A stretch of DNA of 64,000 bases from NCBI GenBank assembly GCA_013350335.1, contig CM023539.1:17882223-17946222 (forward strand). Reading direction: 5' to 3'. Positions 10,815 to 21,861 of this stretch are shown piece after piece (positions within the stretch are counted from its first letter, which is position 1; every line of letters starts with the position of its first letter). Source of the DNA: Chimonanthus salicifolius (Eukaryota > Streptophyta > Magnoliopsida > Laurales > Calycanthaceae). Under the pieces are notes generated by a model, which was given only the letters and a program-made list of their open reading frames with translations, was not told the origin of the DNA and searched no databases. Both the position numbers and the translations under genes were made by a program.

Positions 10815-11525
10815 GAGGTGCCATTAACTGTGCAAGTAGTGCCAAACAGACTATGTCGTTGTGGCGTAGTCTCAATAGAAATAGTAGACAATGTACGAAC
10901 AAGCATGAGATGGGTGCTACCCAAATCTTCAGAAATAGGTGGAACATCCTCATCAATAGTGTCAAAAGCATCATCATCACCATGTGTAGCATTAGGGGTG
11001 ACAAAGGCCACGTGGCTTCGACATTCATGGGAACAGTGGCCAATTTTGTTGCACTTAAAGTACTTGTGGAGGCTTGGACGAGGATAGGGATTAGAGAAGG
11101 AAGATGAAGATGGATTAGGTTTAGTAGGAGGCGGAGGATTGTTCGCATGGGGAGGTCAGTATTGAGGTGGTGGAGGAGGTGGTGGTGGTGTTTGAGGTTG
11201 ATGTGAAGATTGTTATGTGTCAGGGCCTAGGTGAGATGGAGCAGGATTATAGTTGAATGGGCTGCAGGATGAAGTAGAATGGTTGGTGCGTTGGTATCGT
11301 GGTGGCGAGGAAAGCTTCGACTTTTTGGGCAAAGCTAATGGCCACATGTAGAGCATAATGGTTGTGAGCAATAAGTTCCCTTTGAATATCCCATCTCAAG
11401 ACATTAAGAAAGCAGGTAATATGTTGATCTTCTGTCTCATGAAGTTCATTAAGGAAAAGTAGACGAAAGAATTCATCAACATAGTATTGGACAGAACGGT
11501 TACCTTAGTTGCAATTCTAAAATCT
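10815..11525 (-). pseudogene. Gypsy gag with zinc knuckle (decayed)
   Basis: In gag order on the minus strand, 11525 to about 11290 reads RNRSVQYYVDEFFRLLFLN then ETEDQHITCFLNVLRWDIQ, a capsid-like Retrotrans_gag pattern. A low-complexity Gly/Pro-coding linker follows. At about 11030-11075 lies the zinc knuckle, KYFKCNKIGHCSHECR, whose first Cys is replaced by Tyr. After the knuckle comes an acidic spacer (GDDDAFDTIDEDVPPISED) leading towards the protease, now cut by the TRIM. Stops and frame changes show it is non-functional. Confidence 0.7.
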
Positions 11526-12037
11526 AGACAGGCAGGCGATGGTGGGTGCGGCAAAAAACAGTGGAGGTTAGGAAGCAGGAAGCAACGTTGAGGATTTGGC
11601 AGCAGAAGGGAGTCCGGCTAGTGGGCTGAAGCCATCGCTGCTGTTGGCGAGAAACGCAATAAGGGTTTTTTTTTTTCAGTTTTTGTTTTTCAATGGGAGT
11701 GGAATGACAAAGGGAAGGGAAAGCAAGGTCAGATATGGATGGAAGCGGTGATGGATGGCTAGATGAGAATTGGTAGATCTGGGTTTTTTTGTTTCTTTTT
11801 TCATTTGGGTGGTTAGCAGCGGAAAATGGTAGGAAAAGTAGTACCTGGGTTTTGGTTCTACAGTGGACGAACGCCGTTGTGGATGGTTGAAGGTGAAGGT
11901 GGAGGTGTTGCAAGGAGTTGTCTGCAACAGAGGTAAATCAGGCCAGGGATAACGCCCAGGCTTGTGGCCTTTTTTTTTTATAACATAGTAATACAAGGAT
12001 CATCTTTGATAACATAGGGAGACGACTCGATACCACT
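11526..12037 (-). mobile_element. Leader and primer-binding site of the minus-strand gypsy element
   Basis: Non-coding stretch between the gag start and the 5' LTR. TGGTATCGAGTC (minus strand, 12035-12024) lies next to the LTR end CGCATCA at 12038 and resembles a tRNA-Met type PBS. The ORFs here, for example 11524-11913, look like chance readings of the leader. Confidence 0.45.
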
Positions 12038-12538
12038 TGATGCGGGAGTGATGTTTGATACGGCAACGAAGCCTGCAGTTATGGCAGGAGAAGGAAGAGA
12101 TGCCTGCAACTAGGCATGAAGAAGACGAAGAAGGATAAAAGAGAAGCTAATTTTTTTTCCTTGCATCATATTCGAATGCCCCTTTCCAAACCATTACAAT
12201 GCCGTATAAATAGAAAAATATACCAACTAATAATAGAATCCTAGATCAAAAGGAAATCTAGATCCTAAATCAAAAAGGAAATCTAGCATTATTAGGAAAC
12301 TAACTAAATAAGAATCCTAAACAAGTGCGCATCGTGGGTTACTTCTCTTCAGGAATTCAGGAATATCTCCATGTTCGACTTATTGCGCGCCTGGAAAGAA
12401 TGTGTTGACCTTGCTTAAGCTCTTTTAGGAGCTTTGGCCAGGTGGTGGCTTTGTTTTGTGCTGCGTGCCTGTAGCTGTTGTTTTAGTTTTTTATATGTTA
12501 TTTCTGCTTGTATCTGCACTTCTGGTGTTTTCTCTTTA

Positions 12539-12577
<39 letters not shown>

Positions 12578-12662
12578 CCATTTAAAAAAAAATTCTAAAC
12601 AAACTTGCTAAATAAAATAAATAAAAATATAAATGGGTCTTCCAATGCCGTGCCCTACATCA
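12038..12662 (-). mobile_element. 5' LTR of the minus-strand gypsy element
   Basis: On the minus strand it begins TGATGTAGGGCA at 12662 and ends CCCGCATCA at 12038, so the ends form the TGATG...CATCA short inverted repeat shared with the 3' LTR start at 9711. It contains an (AT)n run. It ends only about 110 bp from IQD exon 3. Confidence 0.5.
12542..12574. repeat. (AT)n microsatellite
   Basis: About 16 uninterrupted TA/AT dinucleotides inside the gypsy 5' LTR. Confidence 0.95.
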
Positions 12663-12773
12663 TAAATACTAGTAAAATGCATACTAGATTAAAATAAATT
12701 CATTCAAAGAAACAATGCCATTTTTTATTATTTAAGTCATCTAAGTTATTGGATAAGAAGTTGTCACAATCAC

Positions 12774-13001
12774 CTCAAGCTCATGGAGCTTAGCCTCAAG
12801 TTTTAGCTGATTTTCATGTTTCTTTTGCTTAATGCGCTCTTCTGTAACCATACAGAGACGACGAGCTCTGATTTGTGCTTGTATTTTGCTCCATGATTTG
12901 AGATAGCTTAAAGTGGTAGTTGTTTGATTGCAGATGGCATCATCTTCTGCAGGGACATGCAATCTTTTTACTCCTTTTAAATAACGTAAAGCTTTCCTTG
13001 C
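12774..13001 (-). CDS. IQD-family calmodulin-binding protein, exon 3
   Basis: Encodes 76 residues of the IQ67 region, starting ARKALRYLKGVKRL and continuing through TTTTLSYLKSWSKIQAQIRA and RRLCMVTEERIKQKK to KLHELE. IQD proteins bind calmodulin and associate with microtubules and membranes. A consensus acceptor (TTGCAG) precedes position 13001 and a GT donor (GTGATT) follows 12774; both are phase 0. The split between RGYK (exon 2) and ARKAL is the invariant phase-0 intron position known for IQD genes. The second IQ motif is degenerate (RLHVPAEDDAICNQ). Without the donor the frame stops at 12741. The downstream exon expected after LHELE was not found, so the gene may continue beyond the left edge or be truncated. 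Confidence 0.8.
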
Positions 13002-13182
13002 CTGCAATTGATGAAAACAATACCATTACATATTACTTGTATAAAAAATTTCGAAATAAGCTAAAGTACATTAGCGAGGTCATGTTTGCTTATTAATAAA
13101 AATTTATTATCTTATTATCATCATTTAAAATAATTATTATTGTTATTGTTATTATTTAATTCAACCCAACGAATTACAAGTG

Positions 13183-13187
13183 AAGAC
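13183..13187 (+). repeat. Target-site duplication AAGAC (left) of copia element 2
   Basis: AAGAC directly before the 5' LTR; the identical AAGAC lies at 18374-18378 directly after the 3' LTR. Confidence 0.95.
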
Positions 13188-13308
13188 TGTTAGATATGTA
13201 ACTTATTATATATCTTAGGGGTAGTTTAATGAGGGGTTTAGGGTTGTGTTATGTATAAATACTTTTCCTTTTGATATAATAAGATTTACAGATTCTCTAA
13301 TTCTATCA
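13188..13308 (+). mobile_element. 5' LTR of copia element 2
   Basis: 121 bp, from TGTTAGATATG to ATTCTATCA. It contains a GTATAAATAC box. It differs from the 3' LTR by two substitutions and by lacking 11 bp (AGTCCTTAATT). Confidence 0.95.
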
Positions 13309-14086
13309 TGGTATCAAGAGCCCACGGTTTTGTATCTGATCTTCTGGGTTCCGTTTGAATTTTTCAATTGGGTTCCCGATCTCGGTTTGATTTGGATTTG
13401 GTCTCTGGTGGTACCGACTGTTTAGATCTTGTCTGATTTTCATCTTCATCGTCTGGTTCATCCTTGCTGCATCGTCTTGTTCATCCTTGCTACCTCACCG
13501 CACTGCATCTGTCCCGGCCCAGATCTCCGCCTACCCCTCTGTTTCCGATCTGCTCTTCTGCTTCTGTTTGGGGCCGCCTGCACTGCACTTTCGCCTAGCA
13601 CCATCTCTGGATTTCTTGATCCCAGCAACGCCATTCTTGCGGTTTGAAGGTGGTTCGATGTGTTCTCGCTGGATCTGAGCATCCCTTTTGCTGCCAGAAT
13701 CCCCTTCCGCGCTAACCTCGACAACCCCTCTTGCTGCCGCTGGATCTGCCGGATCTGGATCTGCCCGTCTTCCTCTGTTGTCTTCGCCGCCGCGTGTACT
13801 GCCTTTGCCGCTTTCTTCGCCGGACCTTCCTGCCGTCGCCGTCGCTAGTCTCCATCTTGTGCCGTGTCCAACGTTTTCAGATCTGTCTCTTCAGATCTTG
13901 AGCGCCAACGGTGCCGTGAGCCGATCCCTCATCCGTACACCTCTCTGTGTTCTTCAACTATAGATCCACCGAGCCATAGCAAGACAGCCTCAGCAGCCCC
14001 TTTTGCAGTCCAGCCCAATTAGAAGCCCAGTCTTGTAGCCCAGTTTTGTAGCCCACTCAACAACCTTGTTTTGCAAATTAGTTCCA
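13309..14086 (+). mobile_element. Primer-binding site and leader of copia element 2
   Basis: TGGTATCAAGAGC at 13309 is the initiator tRNA-Met type PBS with one extra A. The following about 770 bp are GC- and CT-rich and carry overlapping short ORFs (13429-13963) with no recognisable domain. I treat it as untranslated leader. GCCCAGT modules near the 3' end are what element 1 has expanded. Confidence 0.75.
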
Positions 14087-15277
14087 ATGGCTGGTGAACG
14101 TGATGACTCTCTTCAAGCCATCAGTATAAAATTGAATGACACCAATTACACTTATTGGGCCTATGTTATGCAAAATTTTTTGACAGGCAAGAATTTATGG
14201 GGTTACGTTTCCAGGGTCATTGTTGCTCCCTCGAATACCAAGGCCGACGATTATGCTCAGTCCCTTGTTACTTGGACCACAAATAATTCTAAAATTATCA
14301 TATGGATCAATAACTCTGTTGACCTCTCCATTGGTATGCAACTCGCCAAATTCTCCACCGCCAAAGCCATTTGGGATCACTTAGAGAGGTTGTATAAGCA
14401 ATCTAGCTTTGCTAAGAGATACCAACTCGATAATGACATTTGCCTGGTTCGACAGGGTGATATGAGCATCCAACAACTTTATATTGTTATGACTGGTTTC
14501 TGGGATCAACTTGCCTTAACAGAACCTGCGGGCCTCAGTTCCATTGCCCTTTATTGCACTTATCGAGAAGAAGGACAGCTTGTTCAATTTTTGGCAACTC
14601 TTCATGATGATTTTGAAATACTTCGAGGTTCTATTCTTCATCGTCATCCCCTCCCGTCTGTCGATGCGGTGGTCCACGAACTCTTAACGGAGGAAATTCG
14701 ATTCAAGTCTCATGCTGGAAATGGTCTTATATCTATGCCTTGTCAGACTGTCTTAGCTGTGCCATCCAAACCTTCTTCTACTTCACAGCCACGACAGCGC
14801 CAAGGTAGGTGCGTTGCCATTGATGATTGCAGTTACTGTAAGCAAAAAGGGCATTGGAAGGCACAGTATCCTCTGTTAATGAAACGACCGCAACATCAAG
14901 TGCCCCCACCTAAGCAGCATCGCACCGCCACAGTTGTTCCGTCTGGGCTTGAGCCTTCATCTTCTACTCCTTCTCTGTCCATCCTTGCAGATCAATTGCA
15001 GAGGTTTCTTTCTTCCACTCAGCCAAATGCATTGTCCATTGTTTCTCCATCCATAGGTTTGCCTCCTCCCTCTTCTTCAGGTATTTCTCCCTCCACTTGG
15101 GTCTTTGACTCAGGAGCCAGTCATCACATGTCTAATGATATTTCCTTGTTTACTTCTTTATCCCCTTCTCACTTATCTGTCTCTGTACTCACTGCAAATG
15201 GTACTCCTCTGCCATTGGCAGGCGTTGGTTCTATTATGTCTTATTCCTTATGTCTTTCTGATGCCATCTTACTTTAA
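14087..15277 (+). pseudogene. Copia element 2: gag and start of protease
   Basis: Opens at the ATG at 14087 (MAGERDDSLQAISIKLND); upstream in-frame codons lack an ATG. The gag core reads NYTYWAYVMQNFLTGKNLW. The zinc knuckle is CSYCKQKGHWKAQY, so its last Cys has become Tyr. The retropepsin motif is intact (STWVFDSGASHHMSND, about 15093-15140). The frame ends at 15277 because about 13 bp present in element 1 (near 1566) are missing here, giving a frameshift. A functional copia element would read on into integrase and RT as one polyprotein. Confidence 0.88.
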
Positions 15278-16060
15278 ACTTGATCTCTATCAGTCAGTTA
15301 TGTGATTCTAGGTATGTTGTTGATTTTTCTCCTACTTCGTGTTCTGTGCAGGATCCCCATTCCAAGAGGTTGATTGGGACCGGCCGTAGAGAAGGAGGAT
15401 TATATGTGTTAGAGCACCTTCGGGTTCCTGATGTCGCCGCTCTTTCGGTTGATTTGTCTTCTTTTCGTTTGAGTCCTAGTTCTTCTAGTTTTTATTTATG
15501 GCATTCTAGGCTTGGACATGTTTCTAGTTCACGTTTGAAGTATTTAGCCTCTACCGGAGCTTTAGGGAATTTACCTAGTAGTGACATTTCTGATTGTAGT
15601 GGATGTAAACTTGCAAAATTTTCTGCTTTGCCTTTTAATAATAGTTCATCTATATCTCTTGCTCATTTTGATTTGGTTCATTCTGATGTGTGGGGACCAG
15701 TTCCTTTTGCGACACAAGGAGGGTCCCGCTATTATGTGTCTTTTATTGATGACTATTCTCATTATTGTTGGATTTATTTAATGAAACGTCGTTCAGATTT
15801 TTTTTCTATTTTTCAAAATTTTCGTTCACTTGTTCCTACCCAGTTTTCTACCATTATTAAATGTTTTCGAGGTGATTTAGGTAGGGAGTATACCTCTGGT
15901 AATTTCTCACGTTTACTTGCCTCGGATGGCACAATTCATCAATCATCGTGCACTGACACTCCTGAGCAGAATGGAGTTGCGGAAAGAAAACATAAGCATA
16001 TCGTTGAAACTGCTCGCTCTCTGTTACTCTCTGCTAGTGTTCCTAGCACCTTTTGGGTGA
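15278..16060 (+). pseudogene. Copia element 2: integrase part 1
   Basis: Resumes in a shifted frame. The HHCC finger is intact (WHSRLGH then CSGCKLAKFS; about 15497-15620). The integrase core follows: VHSDVWGP (first Asp), FRGDLGREYTS (second Asp, in place of the usual R-S-D-N-G-G-E-Y), and PEQNGVAERKHK with the catalytic Glu. It breaks at about 16053-16060, where TTTTGGGTGAGG has lost one G compared with the expected F-W-G-E. Confidence 0.88.
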
Positions 16061-16905
16061 GGCAGTTCTCACCGCAACTCATGTGATAAACAGAATTCCT
16101 TCTGCCATCACCTCTGGTAAATCTCCGTTTGAACGATTATATGGTGAAGTTCCAGACTATTTTTCCTTTAAAGTGTTTGGTTGTACATGCTTTGTTCTTC
16201 GTCCTCATAGTGAGCGTACTAAATTATCTACACGCTCTGCAATGTGTGTTTTTCTGGGTTATGGTGAGGGACAAAAAGGATATCGTTGTTATGATCCTGT
16301 TGCACGTAAACTGTATGTATCTCGTCATATTGTTTTTATTGAACATATTCCTTTCTACTCTATGTCATCTACTTCTATCACTGTTCTTAACTCTGAACTT
16401 CTTTACATTGATCCTTTCTCTGATGTTGATGATTTGTCTGTGCCTGTTGAGATGCCTGCATTGCCTAATTCTATTTCTTCCCCTCCTGCTGAAGTTGACT
16501 CCTCTGCAGATATTAATCCTCCCTCTCCACCGGTTGACTCTCCTTCGACTTCTGATGATGTGGATCTTACTACTCCTCGCTATCCTTCGAGAGTTCGTAA
16601 CCCTCCACATCGCTTTGGTTATTCTCATGATGATTTTGGTTATTCTTGTTATTCTACTTCATTTTCTTCCTTACTCACTTCCATTCATACTTTGTCTGAA
16701 CCAACCTCCTATAAGGAGGCTATTTGTGATCCTCTTTGGCAACAGGCTATGGATGAAGAGCTTTCTGCATTGCATAAGACTTGTACTTGGGATTTAGCCC
16801 CTCTTCCTCCCGCCAAACATGCAATTGGCTGCAAATGGGTGTATAAAATTAAGACCAAGTCTGATGGTTCTGTGGAGCGCTATAAGGCTCGATTGGTTGC
16901 TAAGG
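16061..16905 (+). pseudogene. Copia element 2: integrase C-terminus, linker and RT start
   Basis: Continues in the next frame with EAVLTATHVINRIPS, FERLYGEVPDY and the conserved VFLGYGEGQKGYRCYDP block. A Ser/Pro-rich linker (about 16435-16600) leads to RYPSRVRNPPHRFGY and the RT start SYKEAICDPLWQQAMDEEL. An extra C in GGTTTCGCACAAG (about 16910) breaks the frame inside AKGF(A/T)QEYG. Confidence 0.87.
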
Positions 16906-18228
16906 GGTTTCGCACAAGAATATGGCATTGATTACGAGGAGACTTTTGCTCCTGTTACGAAGATGACGTCTGTTCGTACTTTGATTGCAGTCGCCTCCAT
17001 TAATAAGTGGAGTTTGTCGCAGATGGATGTTAAAAATGCCTTCCTAAACGGAGATCTCTCTGAAGAGGTCTATATGCTTCCTCCTCCTCGAGTTTCTCAT
17101 AATCCTGGGGAAGTTTGCAGACTTCGAAAGGCATTATATGGTCTCAAACAGGCACCTCGTGCCTGGTTTGACAAATTTTCCACAGTGATTGGTTCTCTTG
17201 GATTTCATTCTAGTGCTCATGACACGACACTTTTTGTTCGTTCCACGTCTGCTGTTCGTATTCTTTTGCTTTTGTATGTTGATGATATGATTGTAACTGG
17301 TGATGATCTTAACGGCATTGCACAATTGAAGGTACAGTTGCACCAACAATTTGAAATGAAAGACTTGGGGCCCTTGCGATACTTTCTTGGGATAGAAGTT
17401 GCCTTCTCTCCCAAAGGCTACCTTCTTTCCCAATCTAAGTATGCTGCAGATGTTCTACAGAAAGCTCGTATTACTGACACCAGACCCGTTGCGACACCTT
17501 TGGAGCTTAATGTTCATTATACTTCCTCTGACGGTGTACATTTAGACGACCCTACATTGTATCGCACTCTTGTTGGGAGTTTGGTTTATCTCACCACTAC
17601 GCGGCCTGACATTGCATATGCCGTTCACATTGTAAGCCAGTTTGTCTTCTCACCAACTACTGTTCATTGGGCCGCTGTTGTGCGTATTTTGCGATATGTT
17701 CGTGGCACTTTACATTAGAGTTTGTTGCTTCCCTCATCATCCACCTTGGAGCTACGTGCGTTCTCTGATGTTGGCTGGGCAGGTGATCCTTCTGATCGCA
17801 AATCTACTACTGGATTTTGGGTCTTTGTGGTTGACTCTCTCATTTCTTGGAAAAGCAAAAAGCAAGATGTTGTTGCTCATTCGTCTGCCGAAGCCGAGTA
17901 TCGAGCTATGGCCTCTACCACTGCTGAGATTGTTTGGCTTCGTTGGTTACTTGCCGACATGGGAGATTCACTTTCTGCTCCTACTCCCATGTATTGTGAC
18001 AACAAGAGTGCTATTCAGATTGCACATAACACTGTTTTCCATGAGCGCACCAAGCATATTGAGTTGGATTGTCATTTTGTGCATCATCATCTTCAGCTTG
18101 GGACTATTTCTCTCCCATTTGTGACTTCTACTTTGCAGTTGGCTGACTTCTTCAAGAAGTCCCACACTATTACCCGCTTTCAGTTTCTACTTAGCAAACT
18201 CTCGCTGCTTAATGTTGTAGCCTCATGA
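16906..18228 (+). pseudogene. Copia element 2: reverse transcriptase and RNase H
   Basis: One frame broken only by a TAG at 17716-17718 (probably from CAG). RT motifs: TSVRTLIAVASINKWSLSQM, DVKNAFLNGDL, YGLKQAPRAWFDKF and the catalytic LYVDDMIVTGDD (about 17274-17310). RNase H reads FSDVGWAGDPSDRKSTTGF, SSAEAEYRAMA and YCDNKSAIQIAHN. It ends at the TGA at 18226-18228, just before the polypurine tract. With two frameshifts upstream and this stop, element 2 is non-autonomous despite its complete structure. Confidence 0.88.
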
Positions 18229-18373
18229 GTTTGAGGGTGGGTGTTAGATATGTAACTTATTATATATCTTAGGGGTAGTTTAGTCCTTAATTAATGAGGG
18301 GTTTAGGGTTGTGTTATGTATAAATACTTTTCCTTTTGATACAATAAGATTTACAGATTCTCTGATTCTATCA
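18229..18373 (+). mobile_element. Polypurine tract and 3' LTR of copia element 2
   Basis: GTTTGAGGGTGGG (18229-18241) precedes the 132-bp 3' LTR (18242-18373, TGTTAGATATG to ATTCTATCA). The TSD copy AAGAC follows at 18374-18378. The whole element is 13188-18373, 5186 bp. Confidence 0.95.
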
Positions 18374-18539
18374 AAGACAACCCCTAGTACAGTTATAAGA
18401 TGCTCAATGTTGCAATTATGAACGTCTTCAATAAAAATCATGTTACAACTAAAGAAGTTGGATGTATTGAGGGCCCATGGAAAGATTATAAAACAAATGA
18501 AAGATGGATTTAAAGAGGACAATCATCTAATTTGCTAGT

Positions 18540-18925
18540 CTAAGTATTCGAGTAGGATAAGTTTACCTTGATGAAAAATGGCTTATATGTTGGCATGGGA
18601 TATGCCTCGGGTGGGATGTTCAAACTGAATTTAAATAATGAAATAAGTGATTCGATTTATACTATTGATTCTTTTGATTTATATCATATCAGATTAGGTC
18701 ATGTGAATAGCAGAACTAATAAATGCAAGACGAAAATAAGTTTTATACTTCAATGCAATGATGATAGCATAAAAAAATGTGATGTATATGCTAAATCCAA
18801 AATTATTAGAAACCCTTTTACTGAGGTAAGTAGAAACTAAGAATTGCTTGATCTAGTATATTCAAATATTTGTGAATTAAATGGAATTTTAACTAGAAGT
18901 GGTAAGAGGTATTTATAAATTTTAG
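18540..18925 (+). pseudogene. Fragment of another copia element (pre-integrase to integrase start)
   Basis: MKNGLYVGMGYASGGMFKLN, then DSFDLYHIRLGHVNSRTNK, KCDVYAKSKIIRNPF and, after a stop, ELLDLVYSNICELNGILTRS. This is the typical copia order: GAG-pre-integrase with the H-x-R-L-G-H finger, then integrase start. It belongs to a different lineage from element 2 and is truncated at both sides. It lies in IQD intron 2. Confidence 0.75.
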
Positions 18926-20376
18926 TTTGGCCACTGCAAGCACCTAAGACCGAGCCCGAGTTGGAAAATGTTTAATTGGGCCTGTGTCTATAATGCGCAT
19001 CTTGTGTGATCACTCGCACACAGGGGGTGCAATACGTGGGTTTGGGTCGGATTTGGGGTCCAATTGTCTTGACCTCGTAAAGATAACTTTTTGCTAAAAA
19101 ATATTTTGAGCCAAATCGAATAACTTTAAATTGAATCTTTCATTTTATTTTTCATTGATCCATTTATGGATCCATTAGTGTGCAAGGCCCAAGTTTGACT
19201 ATGACTATTGGATGTCATAACTGGTCATGGTTCTTTACCATTTAAATTTCTCTTTCCCAAAACACCACTTTTCTGTCATCCAAACAGCTACCATCACTTT
19301 TGCAACTCTTTGTTTGAACCAAAGGTCAACATTGGCAACCCATCAATTTTTATAAACATGGATCATTTTGCTATTTGCATCACCAATCATCTTTTTAACA
19401 ACCTTCCTTCACTTTTACCTTCGATCTTCTCTCATACACTGCATTTACTGGGTGATTAATCATCAGCATTTGGGCCGCATTTCAGTGATGTAAACATCAG
19501 TGAATTAAATAGATAAGATATCTTTGACATGGTTAAGAGGTTCATTTATCGAGTGTTAACCATTTTAATCTCGAGTTGGTCCCAAAGTAATTTTTACGCC
19601 ATATTTGTTAAAAAGTATAAACATTTTTGTGTATGATTAATGAAGAAGAAGAACTTGGCATGAGATTTAATGTTGTTTAGCAGGGACCGTTAAGGAGCCA
19701 AATGGGGCCAAAATTGCTTAAATGATTAGTCTATATGGTTGACAAATGTGTGAGGGCCTAATTTATGATATTTTGGGCTTGAAAGGTCAAATTTTGAGGC
19801 TCAAAAGTGGAGTAGCAAAGGACAATGATGGGATTATTTTGACTTTGGTCAAATATTCACTATAAAATAGGTGCATATAAGAGAATGAGTTCCAAATGGC
19901 AGAATACACAAGGGGATCCATACCTAATTGCCTTCGCCGACTTTCCTTTGATGTCTTTTTAATTTTAAAATATGATACATGGCACTCTAGGATTGATTAA
20001 GAAAATGTGTAATTTTTTGGACTTATTTGATGTATCAAATGACGTTGTATTTAAAAAAATTAGATTCATTAGACTTTCTAACGAGTCTAAGTTTGTGTGA
20101 TTCTGTCATACTTAGATAAAGTTATTATCTGTTTTATAACCATGGTTCTTAAATTAACGGAAATATTGATTTTTGTCAAATTTTATAATCCAAAATATTT
20201 GAAGCTCCTTGGTTTCTGGAGACAATATAATTCAACTTCTAATCTTTTATTAGTTTGGATACGTAACAATATAAGTCGTATATTGATTATTAATACATCT
20301 ATTTCCCATGGATAAAAAGCATTCATCTGTTACTCGAAATTCTTGTTAATTATAATGTTTTCTCGTTCTCAGATGC
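18926..20376. other. Intron sequence without recognisable gene
   Basis: AT-rich sequence within IQD intron 2. A CACTATAAAATAGG box near 19859 suggests a promoter-like or LTR remnant, but no partner repeat was seen. The short ORFs at 19208-19459 and 20097-20315 lack recognisable domains. Confidence 0.5.
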
Positions 20377-20384
20377 CTTTATAC

Positions 20385-20714
20385 TAGGGCTGCAACTCGG
20401 GTCAGACAAGTCAAGTTTCTTAAAACGCCAACCCGACCCGAATTGATATATATAGAACCCAACCTGACTCGAATCCTCAACCCGAACTCTAGAACTCGAC
20501 CCGAATTCTAACCCGACCCGCATTCTGAACCCATTTTAGCCTAATTTTAGCCCGGTTGGATCGGGTTAACTTGTAAAATCCTCAACCCGGCCCTGTCCGA
20601 ATTTTATACGGATTTTCATCTTCTCAACTCGACCTGACCCGCTGGTCCGAAATTCTTGACCCGACCCGCATGATTTCTCGAATCGGGTCTAAACCCAACC
20701 GTGTTGCCGGCCTA
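20385..20714. mobile_element. hAT-type MITE rich in CCCGACCCGA motifs
   Basis: 330 bp with imperfect terminal inverted repeats (TAGGGCTGCAACTCGG at the left; TAGGCCGGCAACACGG when the right end is complemented). It is flanked by 8-bp sequences CTTTATAC and CTCTATAG that agree at six of eight positions. The interior repeats AACCCGACCCGA-like motifs in both orientations. The 8-bp TSD and TAGGG-type ends fit a non-autonomous hAT element. Confidence 0.6.
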
Positions 20715-21015
20715 CTCTATAGATAGAACAAAGTCTCCATCATCTACATGTGAGAATAATAAGCCAATGAAAAATATATCAAATAAAACTTTAACCACCA
20801 TCATCATTATTTAAATTCTCAGTTATTTATTCATCAATTTAAAGCAAATGTTTAATTTAGATTTGACAAATTATTTATATAGACAGATTTTTCTATCTAT
20901 AAAACTTTAACGATAATGTTTATAAAATGTAGAACAATTCAAAGAAAACTCATGAATGAAAGAGATCCATGAAAACTTATCTATAAAATTCATTAGAAGA
21001 AAAGTAGACGTGTAC

Positions 21016-21129
21016 CTTGTAACCACGGAATGCAGATTGAATACGAATGGCTGCTACATCCTCAAATGGTGGCTTGTGAGAGTGATGCCCCGATTTGGAC
21101 CCATTTGACTTTTCACTAGCAGAAGATCC
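21016..21129 (-). CDS. IQD-family protein, exon 2
   Basis: 38 codons: GSSASEKSNGSKSGHHSHKP then PFEDVAAIRIQSAFRGYK. The first IQ motif (IQSAFRG, with its last Arg supplied by exon 3) binds calmodulin in this family. Acceptor AAACAG precedes 21129 and donor GTACAC follows 21016; both are phase 0 and match exons 1 and 3. The intron to exon 3 is about 8.0 kb and contains copia element 2, a copia fragment and a hAT-type MITE. Confidence 0.85.
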
Positions 21130-21368
21130 CTGTTTGGACGAAACATGAGGATGGGAAGTTAAAATAACTAATGAAAATCATAATAAAATATTGTAAAATT
21201 GTGTAGAACAATTGGTTGGTGCTTATTGTTGAAATGACAAATATTTTAAGTTCAAATCATTTTCTCAATTAAAAAAAAGTTAAAAGGCCAAAAAAAAAAA
21301 GCATAACTAATAATATCATCATCTTTATATTATCTTTATAGGTCAATTTTTGTTAAAAATTAATCTAA

Positions 21369-21545
21369 AGGGGTTGGAGTGATGGCCAAGAACCTGCTTC
21401 AAAAAGCGAAGGTCCTGAGTTCTATCCTCACTCCACTCCAAAAGGCCACTCCATGTAGAGTTAATTGGTGTGTGTGCATAGAAAATCTTACACATGCCCC
21501 GAAGTTTAATCGAGCGCTCTAAACGACAGAAAAAAAAAAAAGTTC
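21369..21545 (+). mobile_element. tRNA-derived SINE
   Basis: Begins GGGGTTGGAGTGATGGCCAA (box A-like), carries GTCCTGAGTTCTATCC (box B-like) about 40 bp later, has an unrelated body and ends in a run of 12 or more A. The layout fits a plant tRNA-derived SINE in IQD intron 1. No clear TSD was fixed by eye. Confidence 0.6.
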
Positions 21546-21861
21546 CCATAAAAATTGACTACCATTTTAAGATGCACAATTGATAGCAGAAATTTCACTA
21601 ATATCTATCTCCATCACTCGTAAAAAACTTTCATAGCGAAAGGGAAAATGTGAATTTTTAATAGTTTTTTGGAGAAAGATCATCATATGAAACTTCTCCA
21701 TATCCATTGGAACCGTACTTCTTTTTTCAACATTTGTCTATCCCAGAGGATGAAACTGCTAGTTACTAATTTCAAGTAAAATTGAACAATGAAAGTGACT
21801 AATATGCGGACATGGTTGGATGAAATACATTGTAAGAAGATAATAATCTATGGCTGCTTAC

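Noticed and set aside
13429..13963. Overlapping ORFs in the GC-rich leader of copia element 2
   Set aside because: Several frames are open on both strands because of composition; they sit between PBS and gag where no protein is expected, and show no domain.
16129..16797. 222-aa ORF overlapping copia element 2 pol
   Set aside because: Out-of-frame shadow, Leu/Ile-rich, while the overlapping frame carries integrase motifs.
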